DNA of 36,631 bases from CAZZBK01 sp964652155 (GTDB taxonomy: Bacteria > Planctomycetota > Planctomycetia > Pirellulales > PNKZ01): contig CAZZBK010000045.1 in the NCBI GenBank assembly GCA_964652155.1, positions 1 to 36,631 on the forward strand. Reading direction: 5' to 3'. The notes beneath the pieces were generated by a model that had not been told where the DNA came from, did no database searches, and worked only from the letters and a program-made list of their open reading frames with translations. The first letter of the stretch is position 1; each line of letters begins with the position of its first letter. The position numbers and the translations under genes were made by a program. Shown here piece after piece: positions 8,165 through 16,783 of this stretch.

Positions 8165-9601
8165 TTAGGCGAAGATCTCTTTCACCACGCGGGCTCGTTC
8201 GACCCCGGTCAGCCGCTGATCGAGTCCTTGGAATCGATAGCTGAGCTGCTCGTGGTCGAGCCCCAACGCGGAGAGCAGCGTGGCGTGAAAGTCGCGGGTG
8301 CTCACTTTGTGCACCGCGGCTTTCAGGCCAATCTCGTCGGTCTCGCCGTAATGAAAACCACCCTTCACGCCGCCACCCGCCAGCCAGGCCGTGAAGGCGT
8401 GCGGGTTATGGTCGCGGCCGGGCTTATCACCCTTCTGCGCGACGGGTAGCCGGCCGAACTCGCCGGCGCACACCACAAGCGTCGATTCGAGCAACCCACG
8501 CTGCGCCAAATCGGCAATCAGGGCGGCGACCGGTTGATCGAACTCTTGCGCAAAGCCGCTATGGTTCCCTTGGATGTCCATGTGACCGTCCCAGCTCTGC
8601 TGATTTTCCATGCCGCCGCTGTACAGTTGCACGAATCGCACGCCCCGCTCGACAAACCGTCGCGCCATCAGGCATTGCGACGCGAAATGCTCGCAGTGCT
8701 TCTGATCGAGGCCATAAAGCTGCTTGATGTGCGCGGGCTCCTGCTGAACATCGAGCGCCTCGGGCGCCGCGCTCTGCATGCGATACGCCAGCTCGAAACT
8801 CTCGATGCGGGCTGCCAACTCGCTCTCGGCCGACGACTGCGTGAGGTGCTGGCGATTGAGTTCGCCCAGCAGGTCGAGCTGCGCGCGCTGTCGCTCGGCG
8901 TTGAGTGCCGCGGGGGGCTTGAGATTGTCGATCGGCTCGCCTTGCGGCTTGAGCCAGGTCCCCTGATACACGCTGGGTAAAAAGCCCGCCCCCCAGTTGA
9001 GCGCGTTCCCCTTGGGCAGCCCGCGATTCTTCGGATCGCTCATCACGACAAAGCTGGGTAGGCTGTCACTTTCGCTCCCCAAGCCATAGGTGACCCAGGA
9101 GCCGACGCAAGGCGAGCCCATCCGCGTGACGCCCGTGTTCATCATGAACAGCGCGGGGCTGTGATTGTTCGAGTTCGTGAAGCACGAGTGGATAAAGGCC
9201 ATTTTGTCGACATGCCGGGCGAGGTTCGGGAACAACTCGCTCGCCCAAGTGCCGCTCTGGCCATGTTGTTTGAACGCGAACGGTGACTTCATCAACCCGC
9301 CGACCGCGTTGGGAAAGAAGCCTGTCTTGTTGTCGAACCCGTCGAGCGTTTGCCCGTCCCGCTTGGCGAGTTCCGGGCGATAATTCCAGGTGTCGACCGG
9401 ACTCGGCCCGCCATTCATGAAGATCCAGATCACGCTGCGGGCCTTGGCCTTGAAGTGGGGCGGCCGCGGCGCGAGCGGATGGAGCGACGTCGCCGCGCGG
9501 GTCGAGTCGCCGCGGCACAATAAGTCGGCGCAGGCCAACCATCCCAGCCCGCCACCGGCACGTTGCAACAAGGCTCGTCGTGAGTAAGAAAGTCCGTGCA
9601 T
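8165..9601 (-). CDS. DUF1501 family secreted protein, partner of the left DUF1549/DUF1553 gene
   Basis: 478 residues from ATG 9601; the frame is open 15 codons further, but the twin-arginine signal (SRRALLQRAGGGLGW) follows this ATG closely and a GAGAG motif precedes it. Motifs are GGPSPVDTWNYRP, GEFGR (Glu381) and GRDHNPH (His398), the probable metal-site residues of this alkaline-phosphatase-like family. The gene starts 22 bases after the stop of the 9624-12767 gene on the same strand, forming the usual planctomycete pair. Function is unknown; the pair is often found with sulfatases and carbohydrate-active enzymes and is presumed to act in the periplasm. Confidence 0.9.
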   Translation of the reverse strand: MHGLSYSRRALLQRAGGGLGWLACADLLCRGDSTRAATSLHPLAPRPPHFKAKARSVIWIFMNGGPSPVDTWNYRPELAKRDGQTLDGFDNKTGFFPNAVGGLMKSPFAFKQHGQSGTWASELFPNLARHVDKMAFIHSCFTNSNNHSPALFMMNTGVTRMGSPCVGSWVTYGLGSESDSLPSFVVMSDPKNRGLPKGNALNWGAGFLPSVYQGTWLKPQGEPIDNLKPPAALNAERQRAQLDLLGELNRQHLTQSSAESELAARIESFELAYRMQSAAPEALDVQQEPAHIKQLYGLDQKHCEHFASQCLMARRFVERGVRFVQLYSGGMENQQSWDGHMDIQGNHSGFAQEFDQPVAALIADLAQRGLLESTLVVCAGEFGRLPVAQKGDKPGRDHNPHAFTAWLAGGGVKGGFHYGETDEIGLKAAVHKVSTRDFHATLLSALGLDHEQLSYRFQGLDQRLTGVERARVVKEIFA

Positions 9602-9623
9602 GATCGCTCTCGGGTTCAGGACG

Positions 9624-12600
9624 TTATTCTTCGTAAGCAAATTCATTCAAGCCAAACAACACTTGGCAAAAGTCGACGAGCGCGAGCCGCGTGGCGCTGG
9701 GCCGCGACTCGGCCTGATAACTGGCGCTCTGCCGGGCGATGAACCGCTCGGCCGCGCTCGACTCGGCCGCCGAAGGCTCGCGACCCAACGCCCACGCATA
9801 CGCGCGGACTATCGATTCGCGCGGACCTTGTTTCGCCACCGAGTCCCCCTCCACCCGCTGCGCAAACGCCTCGGCCCACTCGCGTATCTGCGGGCCGTTC
9901 AAAAGCAGCAGCGCCTGCGGAGCCACGGTCGTTGTGGGGCGGTTTCCCTGGCTCACGAGCGGCTCGGGCTGATCGAACACGACCATCGAACCGATCAACT
10001 GGCTCCGCTTGACCATGAAGTAGACACTGCGCCGCAGGCTCTTTTCGTCCTTCGTGCCGGGCCCGTACATCGTCGGGTCCAGCTTGCCCGAGACGCTCAA
10101 TATGCAATCGCGGATCGCCTCCCCTTCCAGGCGACGGGGCTGGCGTCCGATCAGCAACCGCGCCGCCTCTTCGCCGCGCGGCGCGTTTTTGTCGACCGTT
10201 GTGCTTTGCATGTACACGCCACTGGTCATGAGCAACTTATGGATCGGCTTGAGCTTCCAGCCGCCGCGGATCAATTCACCGGCGAGAGCGTCGAGCAGTT
10301 CCGGATGCGTGGGCAGCGTGCCCGTGTGCCCGAAATCGTTGGGGCTCGGCACGAGGCCTGTCCCGAAATGATGTTGCCAGAGGCGATTGACGATCACCCG
10401 CGCGGCGAGTGCCCCGGCACCGTGTTCGACATCGACGATCCAATTCGCCAGGGCCGAGCGTCGACCGGAGTACTTGGCCCCCTCGGGCGGCTTGTTGAGC
10501 CAGCGCTGCTCGGCGTTGGGCGCGTTCATGAGCACCTGCAAGAAGCCCTGCGTGGCGATCCCTTTCTTGCGGTCGGCGCTGCCTCGTTCCAGGAAATAGG
10601 TCTCCTCGAAGAAGTCGGCCCCTTGCGTGTGATGCCGCATCGGCTTGTATCCCTCGGCACAGATTAAAATCTGCGTCGTCGTTTTGGGCTGTTTCGCGTC
10701 ATGCGCGGTCAGCTTGGCATGCTGCGCGCGCCAGGCAGCGTCGCGCTCAAGCCAGAACGTGAATAATGTCCGCCGCTCGTCGACCTTGAGCTGAGCGATT
10801 GACCCGGGCAACTTGATGCGTTCGAGCAGCGTGGCGAGGTGCTGCGGGATCACGTCGGCTTTGAGCGACGGCGTCGCGCCGGACATCACCGACAACCGCG
10901 GGCGACCGATCGAGTGCTGGGCGTTTACGCGGAACTCAAGCGTCACGATCAGCTTCGTTCCCTGGGGCAGATCGAGGGGCTCGGCCAAGGTGAAGACCGC
11001 CGCGTGATTTTTTCCGATCTGCGGATCGATGGCCCAACCGGTGTTAGGTTGCTCATCAAGCGACGCGGCCACCGACAGGCTGGCCTTGTTCTGCTCAAAA
11101 TCGGCCTCGGCCTTGCGGATCGCGATGTCGCTTGCCGGACCGCCGTTGATCGGCGCAGCCGACACGCGAATGCGACTCAGGCCGAAATTGCCATTGGGCG
11201 CACGACCGGGCCCTTGCTTGGGCAACGATGCGTCGGCGAGCGCCTCGAGCCGCAAGCCCGTGAGCCCGCGCAAGGGAGTCGTCGCCGTGAACGTGTACTC
11301 GTCTTGGCCGGCATTCGTGCCGCTGGCCAAATACGAGCCATCGTCTTGCCGCTGGAGCTTGGCACCCGACTTGGCCTTGAACTCCGCGGCGGTCAGGATC
11401 GTCCAGCGAGCCGAAGGCTGGTCATCGCCGCCGGCCTTTAACCAAGCCTCGAACCTGGGCTCCAACGACGACTCGATCTGCCGCAGCGACGCGGCCAGCG
11501 GCGCGTGTTCACGCTCCCACTGCTGGTGCAGCTTGCGTGCTCGCTCGGGATCGAGCTCCACGTCGATGTTGCTGCGAACCGTGGTCGTGAACGTCGCGAG
11601 GAGGCGATAATAATCGTGGGACGGGATCGGGTCGAATTTGTGATCGTGACATCGGGCGCAGCCGATCGTGAGTCCCAGCAGCGCCGAGCCAGTCGTCGAC
11701 AGCATGTCATCGAGCGCGTCGTACCGGGTCCGCTCGACCTCGTTGGCCGTGATCTGCGTGGGGAACACCCCGGCCCCCAAGAACCCCGTCGCCGACAGGG
11801 CCAGCGGATCGTCGGGCGCGAACTCGTCGCCGGCCAGTTGCCAACGGACGAACTGATCGTAGGGCATGTCGCTGTTGAGGGCTTTGATGACAAAGTCGCG
11901 ATACGCCCACGCACCGCTTCGATCGTAGTCGTGCTCGAAGCCGGCGCTCTCGGCAAACCGGGCCACATCGAGCCAGTGCCGTGCCCATCGCTCGCCGTAC
12001 TGCGGTCGCGCGAGCAAGCGATCGATCAACCGCGGCCAAGCGTCGGGCGCGGAGTCTTGCTCGAACTCGGTCACTTCGCTCGGCGTGGGCGGAACTCCCA
12101 GCAGGTCGAGATACGCGCGCCGTATGAGCACCCGCTTCGACGCGCTCGGCGCGAGCGACCAGCGCTTCGCGGCCGCTTTGTCGACGATGAACTTGTCGAC
12201 CTCGGTGCGCACTCCTCCGGCCAACTCGACCTGAGGCGGCGAGACCTTCGAGAGCGGACGGAAGGCCCACCACTGCTTGTCCTCGGCCGTGATCACGCGC
12301 GGGCCGCTTGTGATCTTTTTGCCCGCGATCAGCGGCTGATCGTACGGCGCGCCGTGGTTGACCCAGTCGACGATCCGGGCGATGGCGCTGTCGCTGAGCT
12401 TCGGCGACTCGTCGGGCATTGCCGGCTCTTCGCGATGCGTAATCAACTTGATCAGCAGGCTCTCGTCGGCATGAAACGGCACAACGGCCGGGCCGGACGG
12501 TCCGCCGGCGAGCAACCCTTCGCGCGTGGCAATGTCGAACTCGCCGCGCGTTTTTTCTCCGCCGTGGCAACGAACGCAATGCTGATTGAGCAGCGGTCGG

Positions 12601-12767
12601 ACATGCTCGGCAAACATTGTCAGCCCGCGCGTCAGACGCTGGGCATGATCGGCGGGCAACGGCCGCTCGACCTGCGCCAACGCAAGCTGCGGCGCGGCCA
12701 GCCCAACAAACCACACAATTCCTCGGGCGATCCAAACGGATGCGGTGACGGTGACGTGCCGAAGCAT
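9624..12767 (-). CDS. PSCyt1-DUF1549-DUF1553 planctomycete cytochrome-like protein with a non-LamG central domain
   Basis: Exported protein of about 1047 residues. A signal peptide (1-31, ending LALA) is followed by a PSCyt1 domain with a heme-binding CVRCH (64-68), then DUF1549 with a second CxxCH (CARCHDHKFDP, 370-374). Next comes a central beta-rich domain of about 250 residues (motifs LTGLRLEALAD, GFGLSRI-like NFGLSRIRV, TKLIVTLEF), perhaps carbohydrate-binding, and then DUF1553 (VNRLWQHHFGTGLV, SGKLDP, LLLLNGPQI). ATG 12767 or ATG 12788 could start it; neither has a strong ribosome binding site. The much longer open frame to 13829 lies antisense to another gene and is rejected. Its DUF1501 partner follows. 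Confidence 0.9.
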   Translation of the reverse strand: MLRHVTVTASVWIARGIVWFVGLAAPQLALAQVERPLPADHAQRLTRGLTMFAEHVRPLLNQHCVRCHGGEKTRGEFDIATREGLLAGGPSGPAVVPFHADESLLIKLITHREEPAMPDESPKLSDSAIARIVDWVNHGAPYDQPLIAGKKITSGPRVITAEDKQWWAFRPLSKVSPPQVELAGGVRTEVDKFIVDKAAAKRWSLAPSASKRVLIRRAYLDLLGVPPTPSEVTEFEQDSAPDAWPRLIDRLLARPQYGERWARHWLDVARFAESAGFEHDYDRSGAWAYRDFVIKALNSDMPYDQFVRWQLAGDEFAPDDPLALSATGFLGAGVFPTQITANEVERTRYDALDDMLSTTGSALLGLTIGCARCHDHKFDPIPSHDYYRLLATFTTTVRSNIDVELDPERARKLHQQWEREHAPLAASLRQIESSLEPRFEAWLKAGGDDQPSARWTILTAAEFKAKSGAKLQRQDDGSYLASGTNAGQDEYTFTATTPLRGLTGLRLEALADASLPKQGPGRAPNGNFGLSRIRVSAAPINGGPASDIAIRKAEADFEQNKASLSVAASLDEQPNTGWAIDPQIGKNHAAVFTLAEPLDLPQGTKLIVTLEFRVNAQHSIGRPRLSVMSGATPSLKADVIPQHLATLLERIKLPGSIAQLKVDERRTLFTFWLERDAAWRAQHAKLTAHDAKQPKTTTQILICAEGYKPMRHHTQGADFFEETYFLERGSADRKKGIATQGFLQVLMNAPNAEQRWLNKPPEGAKYSGRRSALANWIVDVEHGAGALAARVIVNRLWQHHFGTGLVPSPNDFGHTGTLPTHPELLDALAGELIRGGWKLKPIHKLLMTSGVYMQSTTVDKNAPRGEEAARLLIGRQPRRLEGEAIRDCILSVSGKLDPTMYGPGTKDEKSLRRSVYFMVKRSQLIGSMVVFDQPEPLVSQGNRPTTTVAPQALLLLNGPQIREWAEAFAQRVEGDSVAKQGPRESIVRAYAWALGREPSAAESSAAERFIARQSASYQAESRPSATRLALVDFCQVLFGLNEFAYEE

Positions 12768-13025
12768 GTGAGAGGGCCACTCGTTCATAGGGTGATATGA
12801 TGGGGACACGTTCGTGGCGACGCTGTTCGATCGCGAGAACGTGCTCGGGCGGGCATGCTCAATTCTAGCTAGCGTCCTGTTGACTTGTCCATCTTTACGC
12901 CCCCTGAGAGCAGTGATAGCGTCGATTCGCCCTGCTTGATCGATCGACTTGCCTTGACGCTTATCCGCTGGGCACTTACGCTTCGCCACCCCTCGTTGAT
13001 TGATTTCTCTCTTGGGTGCTCCCGA

Positions 13026-13889
13026 GTGACACGCACTCTGTACGCGCGTTGGCTGCTCTTGGCGATGTGGATCGCGATGGTGTGGGGGTGCGCGCCGCTC
13101 GTGGACATGAAACGGGGCCGCTCTCCGCTCGCTCCCTTGGCGTTGCCGCAGCAACAGACCGTCGGACTCGACATCCTGGTTGTCCGCTACCCAGCCAGCG
13201 ACGAGGCAGCCCGCGAGGCGCTCTGGCAACAAGTTGACGAGCAAGTGTTGCCAATCGAGTTGCGACAGAAATTGCGCGCCAACGGTTTTCGCGCGGGGGT
13301 CGTCGGCCCGCAACTGCCCGACGACCTTGAAAAGCTCATCCACCTCACCGATCAGCCCGAGCAGGACGAAACCCAACTCGAAGCGGCTCAACTGACGACC
13401 GACGCACCCGTGCGGCAGCGATACGTGCAGATCATGAACGGCAAGCAAACGAACATCATCTGCACAGGCGAACAAACGCGCCACGGCGAACTCTCGGTGC
13501 TCATCCGCGGCGAGGACGGCAGTGTCACGGGCAAGACGTTCCGCAAGGTGGCCGGGCAACTCACGACGCGGGCGTTCACCGAGCCCGATGGCCGCATCCG
13601 ATTGGAGTTGACCCCCGAGGTCGAGCATGGCGAGGCGCAGCGCCGCTTCGAGCCGGCCGATGGCATAATGCGGGTGGACTTTAGTCCGCCGCGCGAAAAA
13701 TACGACGCGCTGCGCATGACCGTGACGCTCGCGCCTGGCCAGATGCTGCTGGTGACGGCCGTGCCCGATCGCCCCGGCACGCTCGGCCACCACTACTTCA
13801 ACGAGCGTGGGCAGCAACGCGACTTGCACAAGCTGCTTATTGTTCGTCCCGCGTATGGTTCCGCGGGGGACGACCTGTTCTCGGAATAG
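13026..13889 (+). CDS. Probable lipoprotein of unknown function
   Basis: About 287 residues from GTG 13026. The start LYARWLLLAMWIAMVWGC is a hydrophobic signal ending in a lipobox-like VWGC, so it is likely anchored to a membrane through Cys. The rest is soluble, mixed alpha/beta, with no family I recognise (motifs DILVVRYP, QVLPIELRQKLRANGFRAGVVGPQLP, LTLAPGQMLLVTAVPD-like). An open frame extends to 12885, but those residues lack signal character, and no strong ribosome binding site decides between starts. It is divergent from the DUF1549/DUF1553 gene with about 260 bases between, which should hold both promoters. Confidence 0.6.
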   Translation: MTRTLYARWLLLAMWIAMVWGCAPLVDMKRGRSPLAPLALPQQQTVGLDILVVRYPASDEAAREALWQQVDEQVLPIELRQKLRANGFRAGVVGPQLPDDLEKLIHLTDQPEQDETQLEAAQLTTDAPVRQRYVQIMNGKQTNIICTGEQTRHGELSVLIRGEDGSVTGKTFRKVAGQLTTRAFTEPDGRIRLELTPEVEHGEAQRRFEPADGIMRVDFSPPREKYDALRMTVTLAPGQMLLVTAVPDRPGTLGHHYFNERGQQRDLHKLLIVRPAYGSAGDDLFSE

Positions 13890-13922
13890 TAAGGGCCGAC
13901 AAGCAATGTGATCCGAGTTGCG

Positions 13923-13951
13923 TTGCGACTTTGCTGGGGTCGACTTATACT
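13923..13951 (+). promoter_or_regulatory. Sigma-70-like promoter of hicBA
   Basis: TTGCGA (13923-13928) and TATACT (13946-13951) are separated by 17 bases, close to the housekeeping consensus, and lie 43 bases before the hicB start. An AGGCC-9-GGCCT inverted repeat (about 13962-13980) lies between promoter and gene and could be the site where HicB represses its own operon. Prediction from pattern only. Confidence 0.5.
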
Positions 13952-13993
13952 TAACAAGCAGGCCGTATTTCTTGGCCTTTCCGCAGGTGCCGC

Positions 13994-14200
13994 ATGAGCG
14001 AAATCATTTTCTTGGTCGAAGACGCCGTTGAAGGTGGCTATACGGCCCGGGCCTTAGGGCACTCGATCTTCACGGAAGCCGATTCGATGGACGAATTGCG
14101 ACAGCACGTGCGTGAAGCCGTGGAGTGTCATTTTGAACCTGGACAGGGCCCCAAGGTGATTCGTCTACACTACGTTCGCGAAGAGGTGTTGCCGGCATGA
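13994..14200 (+). CDS. hicB: HicB-family antitoxin, short form
   Basis: 68 residues with the HicB beta-sheet signature (IIFLVEDAVEGGYTARALGHSIFTEADSMDELRQHVREAV). It would bind and inhibit the HicA toxin encoded directly downstream. The C-terminus (VIRLHYVREEVLPA) is too short for a full DNA-binding domain, so repression of the operon, if it happens, may need another feature. The gene overlaps hicA by four bases (ATGA at 14197-14200), giving translational coupling. It comes before the toxin gene, opposite to the classical hicAB order. Confidence 0.85.
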   Translation: MSEIIFLVEDAVEGGYTARALGHSIFTEADSMDELRQHVREAVECHFEPGQGPKVIRLHYVREEVLPA

Positions 14201-14439
14201 AAATGCCACGGGATCTGAGTTCTGCTGACCTGATAAAGACTTTGCAGCGATACGGCTATCAGGTGACTCGCCAGCGTGGCTCTCATATTCGTCTGACGAC
14301 TACTTTGTCAGGCGAGCATCACATCACGGTGCCGAATCACGATCCACTGCGTGTCGGAACACTGCAATCAATTCTCACCGACGTTGCCGAGCATTTGGGC
14401 ATTGATCGCAAGCAAATCGTCACCGAACTTTTCGATTGA
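14197..14439 (+). CDS. hicA: HicA-family mRNA interferase toxin
   Basis: 80 residues of the HicA/YcfA double-stranded RNA-binding-like fold. The signature GYQVTRQRGSHIRL contains the probable catalytic His30, followed by HHITVPNHDPLRVGTLQSIL and the helix LGIDRKQIV, all typical of the family. HicA cleaves mRNA in a translation-independent way when free of HicB. The gene appears intact, and its base composition is less GC-rich than neighbours, which fits horizontal transfer. Start ATG 14197 overlaps the hicB stop. Confidence 0.87.
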   Translation: MKMPRDLSSADLIKTLQRYGYQVTRQRGSHIRLTTTLSGEHHITVPNHDPLRVGTLQSILTDVAEHLGIDRKQIVTELFD

Positions 14440-14474
14440 AACGGTCGATCACCCCAGCGTCTCCTCCTTGACAC

Positions 14475-16415
14475 TCATCGCTCGATCGCACTGCGGCCTA
14501 CTCGCAGCGGCGCGCCCCCCAAGGGAATCGCGCCGGCATCGGGCGCGCCACGGTCACCCACGATCGTCGGAGCCAACTCGATTCCCGGATTGTAGAGCAC
14601 CCCGGCGTCGATCGCCGCGCTCCCTTGCTGGGGTCGATACTCCTCATCCAGCAGCGGATCGCCTAGCCGCACCTGCGACAAACTCTGGGCTGGGTAATAC
14701 GTCTGGCTGGCGGCATGCTCGGGCAGCTTGCGGGCCTTGGTGAGCAGGCCCTCGAACTGAGTCGCGGTCGTCGTCGGAGACCAATACACGTTGCCGTCGC
14801 TGGCCCCGATGGGCAATTTTAGCGGCGGCAAATTGCCCGGATGAACGAACAGGTTGTTGAACACATAGCGCGGCCGGTCCAGGTGGCTGGCGTCGCTCAA
14901 GGCCATCTCGGCTGAGCGCGACGTACTCTCGGCCATGATCGCCGTATTATGCACGATCCGCATTGCGGGCCACGGCGGGCTGCCGTGGTCCCCCATCACT
15001 TTGCCCATCGAGAAGCGTGACTGCGGATCGCGCGTCGAGGGTCGGCCGGTCGGAATCTTCTCGCGCAAGTCGAACACGTTCTGCTCGATCCGCACCTGAT
15101 CGGTCGTCGTCTCCTTGCCACCAAACGCCAGCGCGGTCAGGCAGCGGCGAATGATATTCTGCCGCACCACGATCGTCGACGGTTTCGGGAGATACGACGG
15201 ATACATCGGGCTCAAGTAGATGCCATCGTCCTGTGTGCCGTCGATCAAGTTGTGATGAAACACGCCGGTGACCCCGCCGATGTACACGCCGTCGTGTGCG
15301 TCGCCGAAGTCGCAGTAGGCGATCTCCCAGTGCTCGTTCTGCGGATAGGCGTACACGTCGCACTCTTGACCGGCGTCGGGCACGAGCAGCGCGTGGGTGT
15401 TGAGCCGCGTAATGTCGCGCAGCGGCCGGCCCGGATAGGCCCGTTTGCTCGTGTCTTGGCGATAGGTCCACGGCGGCACATTGCCAAACACGCCGCAGCG
15501 CCACAGCTTCAACCCCACCGCGCCGATCATGCGCAGGCCGTTGCTGCCGCAGTACACCGTGACATTGTCGAGCGTGATGTTCTCGGTCTGCTCGAACAGC
15601 ACGGTATTGTGTCCCGCCCCGCGAATGACGATGTCCTGAATGCGCAGGTGCCGCGCGCCATCGAGCCACAGCGGCGTCGAGTTTGCCGCGACCACCAACA
15701 GCGGCACGCGACGCGGGTCGGTCGGCCCTTGGTAGTTGGCCACCTCGGGTAGATGCGTATGGGCAAGCCGCGCGTGAATGCGCTGCGTCGCGGGGTCATA
15801 CCACAAGCCCGGTCCGCAATACAGACTCTTCACGTCGCTCGTCTTGTCATCGGGTCGCTCGGGATCCATCATCTCGCTGGTGGCTCGCAGGTCGCGGGCA
15901 TGATAGTACGTATTGAGCCCTAGGTACGAATCGGCAAACGAGCCAAGCGCGTAACGCACGTTCGGGTACGCGCGGGTCGAGCGGTACTCGTCGGTCGCTC
16001 CGCTCACGAGTTCCCAGGCCTGCTCAGGCTGTTCGGCAAATTCTCGCCAGCCGCCGTCGAGGATGGCCAACTCTCCCTTCGCCGAGCGAATCGTGATCGG
16101 CTTCTCGGCCGTGCCCATGAGCGCGCAGCGGATCGACTCGTAGTACACGCCGCCGCGCAGCACGAGTGTCTCGCCGGGGTGCAGTTGGGTCAGGGCATGC
16201 GAGATCGTGCGCCACGGTTTCGCCGCCGAGCCGTCGTGTTGATCGTCCCCTTGTTTCGCGTCGACGTAGCGTGTCGGTCCCGGCTCAAGCGGGCGCTCCG
16301 CGGCCTGCGGCAGAGGCCGAAGCGGCGGATGGCTCACAGGCCGTTCGGCTCCCAGAGTCCAGGGGGCACTCATCAGAACAATTGCCAACACCGCGACGCG
16401 AGCGGACCAACGCAT
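14475..16415 (-). CDS. Secreted right-handed parallel beta-helix protein
   Basis: 646 residues. Residues 1-23 are a signal peptide (VAVLAIVLMSAPWTLGA). The start of the mature part, YVDAKQGDDQHDGSAAKPW then ISHAL, followed by GETLVLRGGVYYES, is the typical entry of pectate-lyase-like/NosD-type beta-helix proteins. Short repeating turns follow (IQDIVIRGAGHNTVLFEQTENITLDNVTVY style rungs, HDGVYIGGVTGVFHHNLIDGTQDDGIYLSP). These proteins bind or cleave polysaccharides; the specific activity is unknown. ATG 16415 has AGGAG 8 bases upstream; the longer frame to 16670 runs through a palindromic repeat and is rejected. It is divergent from the 16767 gene and close to it. Confidence 0.85.
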   Translation of the reverse strand: MRWSARVAVLAIVLMSAPWTLGAERPVSHPPLRPLPQAAERPLEPGPTRYVDAKQGDDQHDGSAAKPWRTISHALTQLHPGETLVLRGGVYYESIRCALMGTAEKPITIRSAKGELAILDGGWREFAEQPEQAWELVSGATDEYRSTRAYPNVRYALGSFADSYLGLNTYYHARDLRATSEMMDPERPDDKTSDVKSLYCGPGLWYDPATQRIHARLAHTHLPEVANYQGPTDPRRVPLLVVAANSTPLWLDGARHLRIQDIVIRGAGHNTVLFEQTENITLDNVTVYCGSNGLRMIGAVGLKLWRCGVFGNVPPWTYRQDTSKRAYPGRPLRDITRLNTHALLVPDAGQECDVYAYPQNEHWEIAYCDFGDAHDGVYIGGVTGVFHHNLIDGTQDDGIYLSPMYPSYLPKPSTIVVRQNIIRRCLTALAFGGKETTTDQVRIEQNVFDLREKIPTGRPSTRDPQSRFSMGKVMGDHGSPPWPAMRIVHNTAIMAESTSRSAEMALSDASHLDRPRYVFNNLFVHPGNLPPLKLPIGASDGNVYWSPTTTATQFEGLLTKARKLPEHAASQTYYPAQSLSQVRLGDPLLDEEYRPQQGSAAIDAGVLYNPGIELAPTIVGDRGAPDAGAIPLGGAPLRVGRSAIER

Positions 16416-16563
16416 GTGAGAGTCTCCTGCAAAACGCCAGGGTCTGTTTCGTTCCCAATCTGCCCATACGATACGCTGTCGAGCGGCGAGAAGCGAGCAG
16501 GCGGTACACGGTTGCCGGATGTGATATGATAGAATCCGTATTATTTTCCGCCGTTCATTATGA

Positions 16564-16597
16564 CTCACCTGCCGTTCATCATGCCGCGTGTCCCAAT
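16564..16597 (+). repeat. 34 bp direct repeat, copy 1 (duplicated gene start)
   Basis: Matches 16750-16783 with one difference in 34 bases, exactly 186 bases apart. It contains an ATG (16581) that would begin the same MPRVP peptide as the true gene start. The 152 bases between the copies hold a palindromic element. Confidence 0.92.
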
Positions 16598-16749
16598 GGT
16601 CCTGAGCAGCATTGTCGACTTCCTGCTTGGGTGGCCCGGACAACTTGTTGTCCGGGTGGCAAAGCCACACGAGGAGACGGAAGCTTTATCGAGGATTGCC
16701 TCTGGTCGCATTCGCGACCCCGACAACGAGTTGTCGGGGCTACCCAGCT
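16598..16749. mobile_element. REP/MITE-like palindromic element inserted at a gene start
   Basis: 152 bases between the two 34 bp direct repeats. Outer inverted ends of 17 bases (16628-16644 and 16730-16746) match at 15 positions. Inside are two perfect 10 bp hairpins with 2-base loops: arms CCCGGACAAC/GTTGTCCGGG (16635-16656) and CCCCGACAAC/GTTGTCGGGG (16718-16739), plus GTGGC-AAA-GCCAC (16656-16668). It encodes no transposase, so it would have to be moved by enzymes in trans. Mobility is inferred. Confidence 0.7.
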
Positions 16750-16783
16750 CTCACCTGCCGTTCATCATGCCGCGCGTCCCAAT
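16750..16783 (+). repeat. 34 bp direct repeat, copy 2 (contains the true start)
   Basis: Second copy of the 16564-16597 repeat. Its ATG (16767) leads into a complete signal peptide, so this is the functional start of the downstream gene. Confidence 0.92.

Noticed and set aside
12768..13829. Minus-strand 5' extension of the left DUF1549/DUF1553 frame
   Set aside because: It is antisense to the lipoprotein gene and lies before a proper signal peptide at 12767.
16416..16670. 5' extension of the beta-helix frame
   Set aside because: It runs through the palindromic element; ATG 16415 has AGGAG and a signal peptide.
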